Below, piece after piece: positions 15,747 through 24,793 of a stretch of DNA of 64,000 nucleotides; within the stretch, counting starts at the first letter, position 1; every line of letters starts with the position of its first letter. This stretch comes from Rhodococcus aetherivorans (GTDB taxonomy: Bacteria > Actinomycetota > Actinomycetes > Mycobacteriales > Mycobacteriaceae): the NCBI RefSeq assembly GCF_011058165.1, contig NZ_JAALEG010000007.1, positions 1 through 64,000 on the forward strand, written 5' to 3'. Below the pieces are notes generated by a model that was given only the letters and a program-made list of their open reading frames with translations, searched no databases and had not been told where the DNA came from. The translations under genes and the position numbers were made by a program.

Positions 15747-17432
15747 TCAGGCGACCGGGGTTGCGGCCACCGATCGGGCCGGAAGCAGTCCTGCCCGGCC
15801 GTGCGCGACGAACTCGGCCTCGTAGCGGTCCCGCGCGTCCTCGCCGAACGGAACGTACTCGCTGGTTCGTCCCACCCGGACCAGGACCGGATCGTCGGTG
15901 CGCCACGCCGCGGACCGCAACGGCGCCTTGTTCACCTTGTTGCTGCCTGTCAACGGGATTCGCTCGACGATCCGCACGAACCGCGGCCACCACTTGTCGC
16001 CCATGTCCGGTTGCGCGGCGAGGAACGAACCGAACTGTCGCCCGTCCAGGTGCGCGCCGGGCGACAGTTCGAGTACACACATGACCTGGTCGCCGGTGAC
16101 CGGATCGGGCACCGCGAAGACCGGGGCGGACAGGACCGCCGGATGACGCTGCAGAATCCGTTCGATCGGTGCCGCGGAGAAGTTCTCGCTGTCGACCCGT
16201 AGCCAGTCGGAGGAGCGGCCGGCGAAGTAGAAGTACCCGTCGGCATCCCGGTATCCGAGATCCCCGGACCAGAAGTCGTCGCCCCGGACGCGGTCCGCCA
16301 TCGCCCCCGGGTTCTTGTAGTAGCCCTCGAACATGCCGGCAGCCCCCACCGCGACGATCTGCCCCACCGCCTCGGGGTTCGTCAGCCGGCCGGTGGCGTC
16401 GAACCGGGCGCGTGGGCATTCGTGTCCGGTCGCCTCGTCCAGGATCCGGACGTCGGCGTCGCCGGCGGGCAGGCCCAGCGAGCCCGGCGGAGTCCCGGGC
16501 GTGCGGTTGATCCGGAACACTCCCTCACTGAGGCCGTAACCCTCGATCACCGTGCAGCCGAATCGCTCGGCGAAACGCGCGACGTCGGCCTCGGAGGCCT
16601 CGGTGCCGAACGCCAGTTCCAGTGTGCCCGTCCGGTCCCGGGGATCCTCGGGCCGGCTCAGCACGTAGGACAGGGCCCGGCCGACGTAGTTGACGAACGT
16701 CGCGCCGTACCGGTGGATGTCGTCCCCGAAACGCGAGGCGGAGAACTTGCGGACCATCGCCACCGTGGCCCCCACGCGCATCGCCGTGCCCAGGTTGAGC
16801 ATGAGCGCATTGCCGTGGAACAAGGGCATGCACAGGTAGGCGACCGAGTCCCGGCGCATCTGTGTCCGGTCGACGAGAACGTCGATCAGCCGGCCGAGTC
16901 GCCCCTGGCCGACGACGACCGCCTTGGGCGCCCCGGTGGATCCCGAACTGAACAGCAGAAGGGCAAGTTGCTCAGGCGACGGTGTCGCGGCGGGCGGCTC
17001 CACGCCGCGGAACGGTGCGAGCAGTTCGGCGTAGGAGTCCGAGTCGACGTTCAGGATCCGCTCTTCCGCAAGGCCGTGCTCCTCACCGTGGACCAGGTGC
17101 GCGAGCCGGTTCTCGGTGAGGAGGAGGTCGACGTCCGCGTGGGCGATGTCGTGAGCGATCTCGGGCCCGCCGCGGCTGGCGTTGATTCCGACTACGACGG
17201 CGCCGGCGAGCGCCCCGGCTCCTATCCAGAACACGAAATCGGGCACGTTGTCCAGCAGGACCCCGACGTGGCGTTGCCGACCGGCCGGGGCGGTCACGAT
17301 CGACTCGAGAGCGGCTGCTCTACAGGCGCTTTCGGACACCACCTCGTCCCAGGTCCAGTCTCTCCCCTCGAAACGCAGTCCGACTTTCGGGTCGCCTCGC
17401 CGCGCGAGCAGCACGTCCGTGAATGTCTCCAC
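15747..17432 (-). CDS. Acyl-CoA ligase, FadD17-like
   Basis: A 561-residue member of the ANL family. The phosphate-binding loop LLLFSSGSTGAPKAV is near residue 160, YGLSEG near 300, the hinge region YFAGRSSDWLRVDSENFSAAPIE near 405, and the C-terminal catalytic lysine is in LTGSNKVNKAPLR. In Mycobacterium tuberculosis fadD17 lies next to fadE26-fadE27, and here the same trio is near one another, separated by IclR and a thioesterase remnant. It would activate a carboxylic acid as CoA thioester. It is divergent from the IclR gene across 233 bases. Confidence 0.85.
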   Translation of the reverse strand: METFTDVLLARRGDPKVGLRFEGRDWTWDEVVSESACRAAALESIVTAPAGRQRHVGVLLDNVPDFVFWIGAGALAGAVVVGINASRGGPEIAHDIAHADVDLLLTENRLAHLVHGEEHGLAEERILNVDSDSYAELLAPFRGVEPPAATPSPEQLALLLFSSGSTGAPKAVVVGQGRLGRLIDVLVDRTQMRRDSVAYLCMPLFHGNALMLNLGTAMRVGATVAMVRKFSASRFGDDIHRYGATFVNYVGRALSYVLSRPEDPRDRTGTLELAFGTEASEADVARFAERFGCTVIEGYGLSEGVFRINRTPGTPPGSLGLPAGDADVRILDEATGHECPRARFDATGRLTNPEAVGQIVAVGAAGMFEGYYKNPGAMADRVRGDDFWSGDLGYRDADGYFYFAGRSSDWLRVDSENFSAAPIERILQRHPAVLSAPVFAVPDPVTGDQVMCVLELSPGAHLDGRQFGSFLAAQPDMGDKWWPRFVRIVERIPLTGSNKVNKAPLRSAAWRTDDPVLVRVGRTSEYVPFGEDARDRYEAEFVAHGRAGLLPARSVAATPVA

Positions 17433-17622
17433 CGTCCACCTCCGCTGTGTGCAGCATGCGGCGCCTGCCGTCCGGTTCGACGCACCGCCGGGAACCGTCC
17501 GGTGCGGAATCGTCGCCGCGGCTGCAACGCCTCGATTCTGTACGAGCGCATCACATCAGAGCAGTCACAGCAGACACGGCCCGTTCCCGCCTGACGGGAG
17601 CGCACCGCATTCCGCATAGCGC

Positions 17623-17640
17623 ACCAAGCAAATGCTAGGT
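17623..17640. promoter_or_regulatory. Inverted repeat upstream of IclR gene
   Basis: ACCAAGCA-AA-TGCTAGGT is an 8-base inverted repeat with one mismatch, 26 bases upstream of the IclR start and in the shared region with fadD17. The size fits IclR operators. The left half also resembles the CAAG half-site of the KstR2-type motif at 28621. Confidence 0.45.
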
Positions 17641-17665
17641 AAAGTGCACCGAAGGAGGCCAGACA

Positions 17666-18499
17666 TTGACAGTGACGCGTAGTGACTCGATTCCGACGTC
17701 GGACATGCCGCGCGAGCAACGCCCCAGCGTGGCGGAACGGTTCACCCAGATCCTCGACGTGTTCGCATCCGGTCCCGACCGGATGTTCCTCGAGGAGATC
17801 ACGGCCGCCACCGGATTGCCACGCTCGACCGCCTTCCGCCTGCTCACCCAGCTCGTCGACCTTCACTGGGTCGAACACGACTCCCGCGGATACGGCCCCG
17901 GCCTGCGGATGCAGACGATGGCCCGACCCCGGGACTACTCGCAGCTGCGCGCCGCAGCCGCGGGGATGCTCAACGACCTGCAGATCGGCACCGGCGGAGT
18001 CGCGCACCTGACGGTGCTCGAAGGCTCGTCCGTCTATTTCCTCGACCGGATCGGGGGCACGGCGAGCGCGGGCATCCCCTCCCAGGTCGCGGCCCGGCTG
18101 CCGGCCGAGAGTACCGTCAGCGGACGGGCGCTGCTCGCCGGTCTCGAGCCGGAGAAGGTCGACGCCCTCATGACGGCCGGACCGCACGTACGGTCCCGGG
18201 CCGACCTGTCGACACTGCACGACCGTCTGAACCGGGTGCGCCAGCGGCAGGGTCTCGCGTTCGTGCCCGGCCACGCGTGCCCCATGTCCATCAGCGCGGT
18301 CGCCGCACCGGTCGTCGGTCCCGACGGCGTCGTGGGTGCGATCTCGGTGGCGTGCCGCGGAACGGTCGAACTCGCCCACATCGCACCGATGGTCTGGGCC
18401 ACCGCGCGCCGCACCTCGCGGTTGCTCACACCCGGCCGGCCCGGTTCCACCGCGCGGACCCGTCTGTCGCACCGAACGCACGTGGGTGTCGTGAACTAG
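17666..18499 (+). CDS. IclR family transcriptional regulator
   Basis: A 277-residue regulator with an N-terminal winged helix (SVAERFTQILDVFASG, then FLEEITAATGLPRSTAFRLL) and a C-terminal effector domain ending in GAISVACRG. A TTG start at 17666 is chosen because AGGAGG at 17653-17658 is seven bases away; a GTG two codons downstream would be too far. The C-terminal 35 residues (arginine-rich) extend past the usual family end. It probably controls the divergent fadD17-like gene. Confidence 0.88.
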   Translation: MTVTRSDSIPTSDMPREQRPSVAERFTQILDVFASGPDRMFLEEITAATGLPRSTAFRLLTQLVDLHWVEHDSRGYGPGLRMQTMARPRDYSQLRAAAAGMLNDLQIGTGGVAHLTVLEGSSVYFLDRIGGTASAGIPSQVAARLPAESTVSGRALLAGLEPEKVDALMTAGPHVRSRADLSTLHDRLNRVRQRQGLAFVPGHACPMSISAVAAPVVGPDGVVGAISVACRGTVELAHIAPMVWATARRTSRLLTPGRPGSTARTRLSHRTHVGVVN

Positions 18500-18505
18500 A
18501 ACGTG

Positions 18506-18536
18506 GCGGCGCGCCGGAGGTCGTCCGGCGCGCCGC
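18506..18536. terminator. Strong bidirectional terminator hairpin
   Basis: GCGGCGCGCCGG and CCGGCGCGCCGC form an exact 12-base-pair stem with a seven-base loop between the convergent IclR gene and the thioesterase remnant. Confidence 0.75.
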
Positions 18537-18577
18537 GAATTCGAGCTGCCTGCACACCGTTCCGTCGACGGAACCGG

Positions 18578-18963
18578 TCATTCCTCGACGCGGACGAACA
18601 CTCCCCGCGCCTCGACCGTGCACTCACCGCGGCATTCGATCCAACCCCCGGCGACGGTCTTCCGGCCCTCGATCTCGACGATCCGCGAATACAGATCCAG
18701 CGGCTCGTCGAGCGACGTGCGCCGCAGGTAGCGCAGGTCGAGCGACGCCGTCAGCGAACGACTGCCCCGTGCCTGCATGAGGATGCCGAGCATGCAGTCC
18801 AGCAGGTGAGCGCTGAACCCGCCGTGCACGCTGTCGGGCGGGCCCTCGTGCAGGGCGTTCGCGATCAGCCGGGCGCGCCTCGTCCGCGCCGAAGTGGATC
18901 TCGAGCGATCGCCCGGCCGGTGCCGCGGCTCGCGCCGGTGACGAGCTGCCCGGCGTTCGTCAT
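18578..18963 (-). pseudogene. SDR 5' end fused by deletion to frameshifted PaaI-like thioesterase
   Basis: The ATG at 18963 overlaps the upstream dehydrogenase stop (ATGA) and starts an SDR-like N-terminus with the cofactor motif TGASRGTGRAIA. The SDR sequence then stops, and the frame ends at 18865. In another frame the DNA continues with LEIHFGADEA and, after one more shift, with NALHEGPPDSVHGGFSAHL and a normal hotdog thioesterase C-terminus to the stop at 18578. So an SDR gene and the front of a thioesterase gene appear joined by a deletion, with an extra frameshift. Neither product should be functional unless the shift is a sequencing error. Confidence 0.7.
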
Positions 18964-20087
18964 GCGGGCGCCCCGATTCCTGGTGCGGATCCGAGGACGT
19001 CTCCCAGCTCGGCCGCGGTGGCGTCCGCACCGCCGAGGGTGAAGCACAATTGCCGTCCCCACAGGAAGTAGCGGTGGATCGGGTAGTCCACGTCCGCACC
19101 GATACCGCCGTGCAGGTGCTGCGTCGCGTGCACCACCCGCAGACCGCCGCGCGACGCCCACCATGTGGCGACGAGAACCGCGGATTCGGCCTCCTGCTCC
19201 CGTCCGGCGTCGAGCAGCCACGCCGCCCTCCGGGTGGTGAGCCGGATCGCCTCGGTGTCGAGGTAGGCGTCTGCGGCCCGCACCGCCACCGCCTGGTTGG
19301 TCGACAGCGGACGGTCGAATTGGATTCGCTGCGAGGTGTATTCGGCCGTCGTCTTCAGCGCCTGCCCGCACACGCCCAGCTGCACCGCGGCGAGCGCGAG
19401 CTGGATCCGGCGGCGCACCCAGGTGACCGTCTCCGCGCCGTCGCCCGGCAGGCGATCGGACGCGGGCACCACGACGTCGTCGAACCGGACGTGGGCGAGG
19501 CTGCCGCGGTCGGTTGCGGCGACCGGTTCCACCGTGACCCCGTCCGCCCCGGTCGGTATCACCGCGACGGCGAGCGACCCGTCGTCGCACCGGACCGGAA
19601 CGATCGTCGCGGCGGCCACGGCTGCGGCGGGCACACCGGCGACAGTTCCACTGACGACCAGGTCGTCGCCCTTGCTCACCGCCGACAGCGAGGTGAGTTC
19701 ACCGTAGGGCGCATCGAACGCCGCGACGACCGGTCGGGATCCGTCCACGATGCCGGGGACCAGGCGTTCGACCTGTTCGGCCGTGCCGAAACGGACGATC
19801 GCCGATGCGGCCGCCGTCACCGACCACAGCGGTACCGGCGCCACGTGCCGGCCCTGCTGTTCGAGCACCGTGATCAGGCCGAGCAGGCCCATCCCGGCGC
19901 CACCGGACTCCTCCGGCACCGCGATGCCGAGCAGACCGGCGTCGGCCAGGGCACTCCACAGCTTCGCGTCGAAGCCGCCCTCGTTCTTTTCCACCTCGAC
20001 AACCCGATCGACCGGCGCGAGCTGCCGGAAGAGCTGGGACGCCAGGTCCTGCACACTCGTCAGGTCGTCGTCTAGTTCGAAATCCAT
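18960..20087 (-). CDS. Acyl-CoA dehydrogenase, FadE27 (ChsE5)-like subunit
   Basis: A 375-residue acyl-CoA dehydrogenase-fold protein. The C-terminal region (YTSQRIQFDRPLSTNQAV, then HLHGGIGADVDYPIHRYFLW) is typical. It follows the FadE26-like gene with one base between. In M. tuberculosis FadE26-FadE27 form a heterotetrameric alpha2beta2 dehydrogenase acting on a cholesterol side-chain CoA thioester. The usual catalytic glutamate region (F/Y-E-G-T) is not visible in this chain, in line with a partner subunit role. Adjacent order and coupling support a two-subunit enzyme here. Confidence 0.85.
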   Translation of the reverse strand: MDFELDDDLTSVQDLASQLFRQLAPVDRVVEVEKNEGGFDAKLWSALADAGLLGIAVPEESGGAGMGLLGLITVLEQQGRHVAPVPLWSVTAAASAIVRFGTAEQVERLVPGIVDGSRPVVAAFDAPYGELTSLSAVSKGDDLVVSGTVAGVPAAAVAAATIVPVRCDDGSLAVAVIPTGADGVTVEPVAATDRGSLAHVRFDDVVVPASDRLPGDGAETVTWVRRRIQLALAAVQLGVCGQALKTTAEYTSQRIQFDRPLSTNQAVAVRAADAYLDTEAIRLTTRRAAWLLDAGREQEAESAVLVATWWASRGGLRVVHATQHLHGGIGADVDYPIHRYFLWGRQLCFTLGGADATAAELGDVLGSAPGIGAPA

Positions 20088-20088
20088 G

Positions 20089-21297
20089 TCAGCTCCTCGT
20101 GCTGGTGGGGGCGTCGGTGCGGCGACGGGCGGCGAGCGTCATGCCGAGGCACTTGGCGGCGACGATCTCGCGCATCACTTCATTGGTGCCGCCGCCGAAG
20201 GTGTTGTTCTGGGCTCTGCGCGCCAGGGTTTCGACGCGCCCCTCGAGGACGGCACCGGGGCTGCCGGGCCGGAGCAGACCCCGCACGCCGAGGATCTCCT
20301 GCATCTTGCCGTAGGCGGTGACGACCGCCTCGGTGCCGAAGATCTTCGCCGCCGCGGAATCACCGCCGCCGAGGGTGTTCGCGGCGACGTCCGCGACGAG
20401 CCGGAGGTTGACGAGGTCGGCGGCGCTGAGCAGCGCGTACGTCTCCGCCAGATTGGCGCGCACCCAGGGCAGGTCGTAGACCGTCCCGGCGCCCAGGGGC
20501 TCGGACTGTGCCCAGGCCAGGACGGCGTCGTACAACTCGTTCGCGATGCCACCGCGGGCGGCGAGCGCCACCCGCTCGTGGTTGAGCTGGTTGGTGATCA
20601 GGCCCCAGCCCTGGTTCAGCTCGCCGACGACGTTGGTCAGCGGCACGCGGACGTCGTCGTAGTAGGTGGCGGAGGTGCTGATGCCACCGACGGTGTGGAT
20701 CTCGGTCACCGAGAACCCGGCCGCCGACGTCGGTACCAGCACCACCGAGATGCCCTCGTGCCGCGGCGCGTCCGGATCGGTCCGGACGGCCAGCCAGATC
20801 CAGTCCGCGTAGACCCCGGCGCTGGTGAAGATCTTGTTGCCGTTGATGACCAGTTCGTCGCCCTCGATGCGGGCGCGGGTCTGCAACGAGGCGAGGTCGG
20901 TGCCCGCGTTCGGTTCGGTGTAGCCGATGGCGAAGATGAGTTCGCCCGCCAGGATCGGCGGTAGGAAGAAGTCCTTCTGCGCCTGGGTACCGTGCTTCAT
21001 CAGCGCCGGCGCGACGGTGTTGAGGGTGACGAGCGACAGCGGTGCGCCGGCGCGGATCACCTCGTCGTAGAACACGTACAGGGCCTCGGGATCCTCTCCC
21101 CGGCCGCCGTATTCGGTGGGCCAGCCGAGACCGAGCCACCCGTCGCGGCCCATCCGCCGCAGGATGCGGTCGAACACGGGACCGCCCTCGGTCTGGTCGA
21201 CGAGTGCGCGCCGGTCGTCGTCGTCGATGATCTCGGCGAAGTAGTTGCGCAGTTCGGTGCGGAGCCGACGTGAGTTGTCGGACAGTTCCGGGTGCAT
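20089..21297 (-). CDS. Acyl-CoA dehydrogenase, FadE26 (ChsE4)-like subunit
   Basis: A 402-residue acyl-CoA dehydrogenase with the FAD/substrate segment IGYTEPNAGTDLASLQTRA near residue 130 and the C-terminal NNTFGGGTNEVMREIVA. It is likely the catalytic partner of the FadE27-like protein just downstream. The length and the GGGTNEV motif match the FadE26/FadE28 group of the heteromeric dehydrogenases rather than the homotetrameric ones. It follows the FadE34-like gene by 32 bases on the same strand. Confidence 0.85.
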   Translation of the reverse strand: MHPELSDNSRRLRTELRNYFAEIIDDDDRRALVDQTEGGPVFDRILRRMGRDGWLGLGWPTEYGGRGEDPEALYVFYDEVIRAGAPLSLVTLNTVAPALMKHGTQAQKDFFLPPILAGELIFAIGYTEPNAGTDLASLQTRARIEGDELVINGNKIFTSAGVYADWIWLAVRTDPDAPRHEGISVVLVPTSAAGFSVTEIHTVGGISTSATYYDDVRVPLTNVVGELNQGWGLITNQLNHERVALAARGGIANELYDAVLAWAQSEPLGAGTVYDLPWVRANLAETYALLSAADLVNLRLVADVAANTLGGGDSAAAKIFGTEAVVTAYGKMQEILGVRGLLRPGSPGAVLEGRVETLARRAQNNTFGGGTNEVMREIVAAKCLGMTLAARRRTDAPTSTRS

Positions 21298-21329
21298 GGC
21301 CCCTCCAGGTTCGTGTGATGGATTCGGTG

Positions 21330-23531
21330 TCAGCGCGGCAGTCCCAGCACGCGACGGGCGATCACGTTGAGCTGGATCTCGATGGTGCCGCCGCCGAACA
21401 GCACCGCGGGCAGGCCGATGTGGTCGAGCATGTGGCCGTCGTCGTCGACGGCGCCGACCGGGCCGAGCAGCGAGACCAGCCCGCGCGAGCCGTCGCGTTG
21501 GGCGAGGGCGCTGAAGACCTTCTGGACGCTGATCTCCGCGCCGGCGTCGAGACCGGACAACCGTCGCAGCACGCTGCGCAGGTTCATCGCCGACAGGGCC
21601 ATCTCGCGGCCGGTGTTGCGGCCGAGGACGCGCAGCGCGTCGTCGCGGCCGGCGGCGTAGCGGCCCGACTCGACGAGGTCGCGCACCCGCGCGGCCGCGC
21701 CGTGCGCGAGCTGTGCGCCCATGCTGAGCCGTTCGTTGGCGAGCGTGGTCACCGCGAGGCGCCAGCCCTGCCCCCGTTCGGAGACCAGACAGTCGTCGGG
21801 GACGAAGACGTCGTCGAAGAACACCTCATTGAACTCCGCGCGCCCGGTCGCCTGCCGCAGCGGCCGCACGTCGAGCCCGTCGCTGCGCATGTCGACGAGG
21901 AAGTACGAGATGCCCTCGTGCCTGGGCACATCGGGATCGGTTCGGGCCAGGCAGATACCCCAATCCGCCTCGTGCGCCATCGAATTCCACACCTTCTGTC
22001 CGGTGAGGATCCAGCCGCCGTCCACCTTGCGGGCCCGGGTGGACAACCCGGCCAGGTCCGAGCCGGCGCCCGGTTCGCTGAACAACTGGCACCAGACGAT
22101 CTCGCCGCGCAGGGTGGGCGCGACGAAGCGGCGCTGCTGGTCCTCGCTGCCGTGCAGCAGCAGGGTGGGCAGGGCCCACTCGCCGATGACGGTGGTCGGC
22201 TGTTCGAGGCCGCGGCGCGCGAATTCGTCCGCGATCACGGCCTGCTCCTGCGGTCCGGCGGCCAGCCCGTACGGCCGGGGATAGTGCGGCGCGACGAGAC
22301 CGGCCTCGGCGAGGCGGGCGCGACGTGCCCCGCCTCGCGCCGGAGCCCATCCGTCGCTGTGCACCGCGTCGTCCGGCAGTGCCCGTACCTCGTCGAGGAC
22401 GGCGCCGACCTGCGCGCGCAGCTCGGGTAGCGCATCGGCCTCGACGAAGGAGAAGTCGCGCTCGTCCGACAGTGCGAGCTCACCGAGCCGGCGTGCCCAG
22501 ACGTCCTCCGGGCCGGCGACGGAGGCGATCGACAGTGCCCGTCGCCAGTACAGGTGCGCGTCGTGTTCCCAGGTGAAGCCGAGACCGCCGAGCAGGGTGA
22601 CGCATTCGAGCGCCACGTCGACGGCCGCCGGCACTGCCGTCAGTCCTGCCTGCGCCGCCGCGAGCCGCTGCTGCTCCCGGCCCTGCTGCACCGACCGGGC
22701 CGCGTCCCACGCTGCGGCACAGGCGATCTCGCTACGCACCAGCATCATCGCAGCCTTGTGCTGCACGGCCTGGAAGCTGCCCACCGGGCGGCCGAACTGG
22801 TGCCGGTTGCGGACGTGGTCCACGGCGGTGTCCAGCGCCCACGCCGCAAGCCCGGCCGCCTCGGCGCCGAGCACGGTGTTGACGATCAGCTGCACGTCGT
22901 CGTCGTCGATCGCCGGGAGCAGGTGCTCGGGCGTGATCGCCGCTCCGGACAGTCGCAGTCGTCCCACCGAGCGGGTGGGGTCCACGCCGTCGGCGAGCTC
23001 GACCTCTCCGGCCGCGGGCGGGAGCCGGAACCACACGGGCGCGCCGTCGGCGGTGGCGCGCACGATCACCTCGTCGGCGCCGGGCAACCCGAGCACCGGC
23101 TCGGAGACACCGGTGACCGTCCATCCCCGCCCCGACGTGATCGCGACGAGACCGGGGGTGGTGACGGCGGCACCGGTCGCTCCGTCGGCGAACCGCCGCA
23201 GCAACTCCGCCGCGGTGCCCTCGGCCGGGAGGGTGGCGGTCAGCGCGCCGGCCACGACGGTGGGCACCCATGGCCCGGGTACCAGGGCGCGGCCGAGCTG
23301 CTCGGCCACGACCGCGAGTTCCGGCAGTCCCGCCCCACCGCCGCCGTGCTCCTCGGGCAGGTGCAGGGCGTGCAGGCCCTGCGCGATGCACGCATCCCAG
23401 ATCTCGGGCCGCTTGCCCGCCGCCAGGTCGGCGAACGCGGCGCGGGTGCGTTCGATCGGGGCATGGCGACGGGCGAGGCCCGCGACGGAGTCGGCAAGGT
23501 CGCGATGGTCGGCGTCGAGTGCAATGGCCAT
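21330..23531 (-). CDS. Two-domain acyl-CoA dehydrogenase, FadE34/CasC-like
   Basis: A 733-residue protein made of two acyl-CoA dehydrogenase units: residues about 1-360 (ending FTWEHDAHLYWRRAL) and about 395-733 (SEPGAGSDLAGLSTRARKVDGGW, then LFGGGTIEIQLNVIARRVLGLP). The fused double-domain plan is that of FadE34 (ChsE3) and of CasC, dehydrogenases for C5 side chains of sterols and bile acids. The ATG at 23531 lies three bases after the thiolase stop. This is good evidence for side-chain beta-oxidation, though the actual substrate is not fixed. Confidence 0.85.
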   Translation of the reverse strand: MAIALDADHRDLADSVAGLARRHAPIERTRAAFADLAAGKRPEIWDACIAQGLHALHLPEEHGGGGAGLPELAVVAEQLGRALVPGPWVPTVVAGALTATLPAEGTAAELLRRFADGATGAAVTTPGLVAITSGRGWTVTGVSEPVLGLPGADEVIVRATADGAPVWFRLPPAAGEVELADGVDPTRSVGRLRLSGAAITPEHLLPAIDDDDVQLIVNTVLGAEAAGLAAWALDTAVDHVRNRHQFGRPVGSFQAVQHKAAMMLVRSEIACAAAWDAARSVQQGREQQRLAAAQAGLTAVPAAVDVALECVTLLGGLGFTWEHDAHLYWRRALSIASVAGPEDVWARRLGELALSDERDFSFVEADALPELRAQVGAVLDEVRALPDDAVHSDGWAPARGGARRARLAEAGLVAPHYPRPYGLAAGPQEQAVIADEFARRGLEQPTTVIGEWALPTLLLHGSEDQQRRFVAPTLRGEIVWCQLFSEPGAGSDLAGLSTRARKVDGGWILTGQKVWNSMAHEADWGICLARTDPDVPRHEGISYFLVDMRSDGLDVRPLRQATGRAEFNEVFFDDVFVPDDCLVSERGQGWRLAVTTLANERLSMGAQLAHGAAARVRDLVESGRYAAGRDDALRVLGRNTGREMALSAMNLRSVLRRLSGLDAGAEISVQKVFSALAQRDGSRGLVSLLGPVGAVDDDGHMLDHIGLPAVLFGGGTIEIQLNVIARRVLGLPR

Positions 23532-23534
23532 GAC

Positions 23535-24671
23535 TTACATCCGTTCCAGAATCATGCACGTGGTGGCAGCCGACGCGCAGATGGCGATCATCGCGACCTG
23601 CCGGTCCCGGCGTTCGAGTTCGTCGATCGCGGTGGCCAGCAGCCGGATTCCGGTGGCGCCGGCCGGGTGACCGAGGGCGATGGCACCGCCGCCGACGTTG
23701 AGCACGTCCGGGTCGACCTTGTGCACCTGGGCGAACGACATCGGCACGGCCGCGAAGGCTTCGTTGACCTCGAACAGGTCCACGTCGGCGACCGTCATCC
23801 CGGTGCGGTCGAACAGCACCTGCGCCGCGGCCACCGGGCCGTCGAGCATGAACTCGGTGTCGCCGCCGATGACGCACTGCGCGAGCAGCCGGGCCCGCGG
23901 CGCCGCACCGAGTTCACGTGCCCTGTCCTCGGACATCAGGACCGCGGCGCTCGCCCCGTCGGACACCTGCGACGAGGTGCCGGCGGTATGGAGACCGCCC
24001 TCGATCGTGGCACGCAACCGCGCGAGCGCCTCCATGCCGGTCTCGCGCAGTCCCTGGTCCCGGGTGACCGTGGTGTCGCCGTCGTCGCTCGGGACGGCGA
24101 CGGGGATGATCTGCCGGTCGAACCACCCGGCGTCCCAGGCGTCGCGCGCCCGCTGCTGCGACCGCAGGCCGAACGCGTCGAGGTCCTCGCGGGAGAAGCC
24201 GCGGTGCCGGGCGATGCGATCGGCCGCCGTGTACTGGTCGGGGGTGTCCACCGACCACGACGCCGGCCGCGGGGTGCCGGCGCCGGTGCCGACCTTGTAG
24301 GTGAGCGGGACCCGCGACATCAGTTCGACGCCGCACGCCAGGCCGACCTCGAGGGTGCCGAGCGCGATCTGCCCGGCGACGAGATGCACCGCCTGCAGCG
24401 CGGTGCCGCACTGGGCGTCGATGGTGGTGGTCCCGGTGTGGGACGGCAGGCCGGCGTGCATCCACGCGGTGCGGGTGATGTTGCCGAACTGCTCCCCGAT
24501 CGGGGTGACACACCCGCCGACGGCCTGCTCGACGAGGGTGGCATCGAGGTCGAGCCGGTCGAGCACGCCGCGTTGCGCGAGACCGAGCAGCTCGGCGGCG
24601 TGCAGACCGGAGATCCAGCCGTCGCGCTTGCCGAAGGGGGTGCGTGCGGCGTCGACGATCACGGGCTTCAT
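23535..24671 (-). CDS. Thiolase (acetyl-CoA acyltransferase-like) with atypical C-terminal motif
   Basis: A 378-residue thiolase. The nucleophile is Cys88 (TIDAQCGTALQA), followed by FEVNEAFAAVPM and the histidine motif GGGAIALGHPAGATG. The last motif reads ICASAATTCMILERM where related enzymes usually have C-x-G-G-G-x-G, so the second cysteine remains but the glycine loop is changed. The ATG at 24671 overlaps the stop of a 41-residue ORF as ATGA. It would cleave a beta-ketoacyl-CoA in the side-chain pathway. The altered loop may reflect a bulky substrate. Confidence 0.88.
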   Translation of the reverse strand: MKPVIVDAARTPFGKRDGWISGLHAAELLGLAQRGVLDRLDLDATLVEQAVGGCVTPIGEQFGNITRTAWMHAGLPSHTGTTTIDAQCGTALQAVHLVAGQIALGTLEVGLACGVELMSRVPLTYKVGTGAGTPRPASWSVDTPDQYTAADRIARHRGFSREDLDAFGLRSQQRARDAWDAGWFDRQIIPVAVPSDDGDTTVTRDQGLRETGMEALARLRATIEGGLHTAGTSSQVSDGASAAVLMSEDRARELGAAPRARLLAQCVIGGDTEFMLDGPVAAAQVLFDRTGMTVADVDLFEVNEAFAAVPMSFAQVHKVDPDVLNVGGGAIALGHPAGATGIRLLATAIDELERRDRQVAMIAICASAATTCMILERM

Positions 24672-24793
24672 GCGGGCACCTGCACCCGGGTCCACTGCCG
24701 ATTGTCGAGCCCGCGGACCTCGCGCCCGAATTCGTCGACGAGGCCGAGGCTGTCGCAGATGCGGCCGGTGAAACGAGACGGCACGGCGGTCAC
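24668..24793 (-). CDS. Small ORF of 41 residues coupled to DegT and thiolase genes
   Basis: From a GTG at 24793 to a TGA at 24668. The start overlaps the DegT stop as GTGA and the stop overlaps the thiolase start as ATGA, the same junctions as between the real genes of this operon. GGAGG lies only just upstream, inside the DegT 3' end. The product (VTAVPSRFTGRICDSLGLVD at the start, RQWTRVQVPA at the end) has no recognised family, one cysteine and no membrane segment. It could be a real small subunit, or a remnant of a longer gene kept for coupling. Confidence 0.5.
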   Translation of the reverse strand: MTAVPSRFTGRICDSLGLVDEFGREVRGLDNRQWTRVQVPA

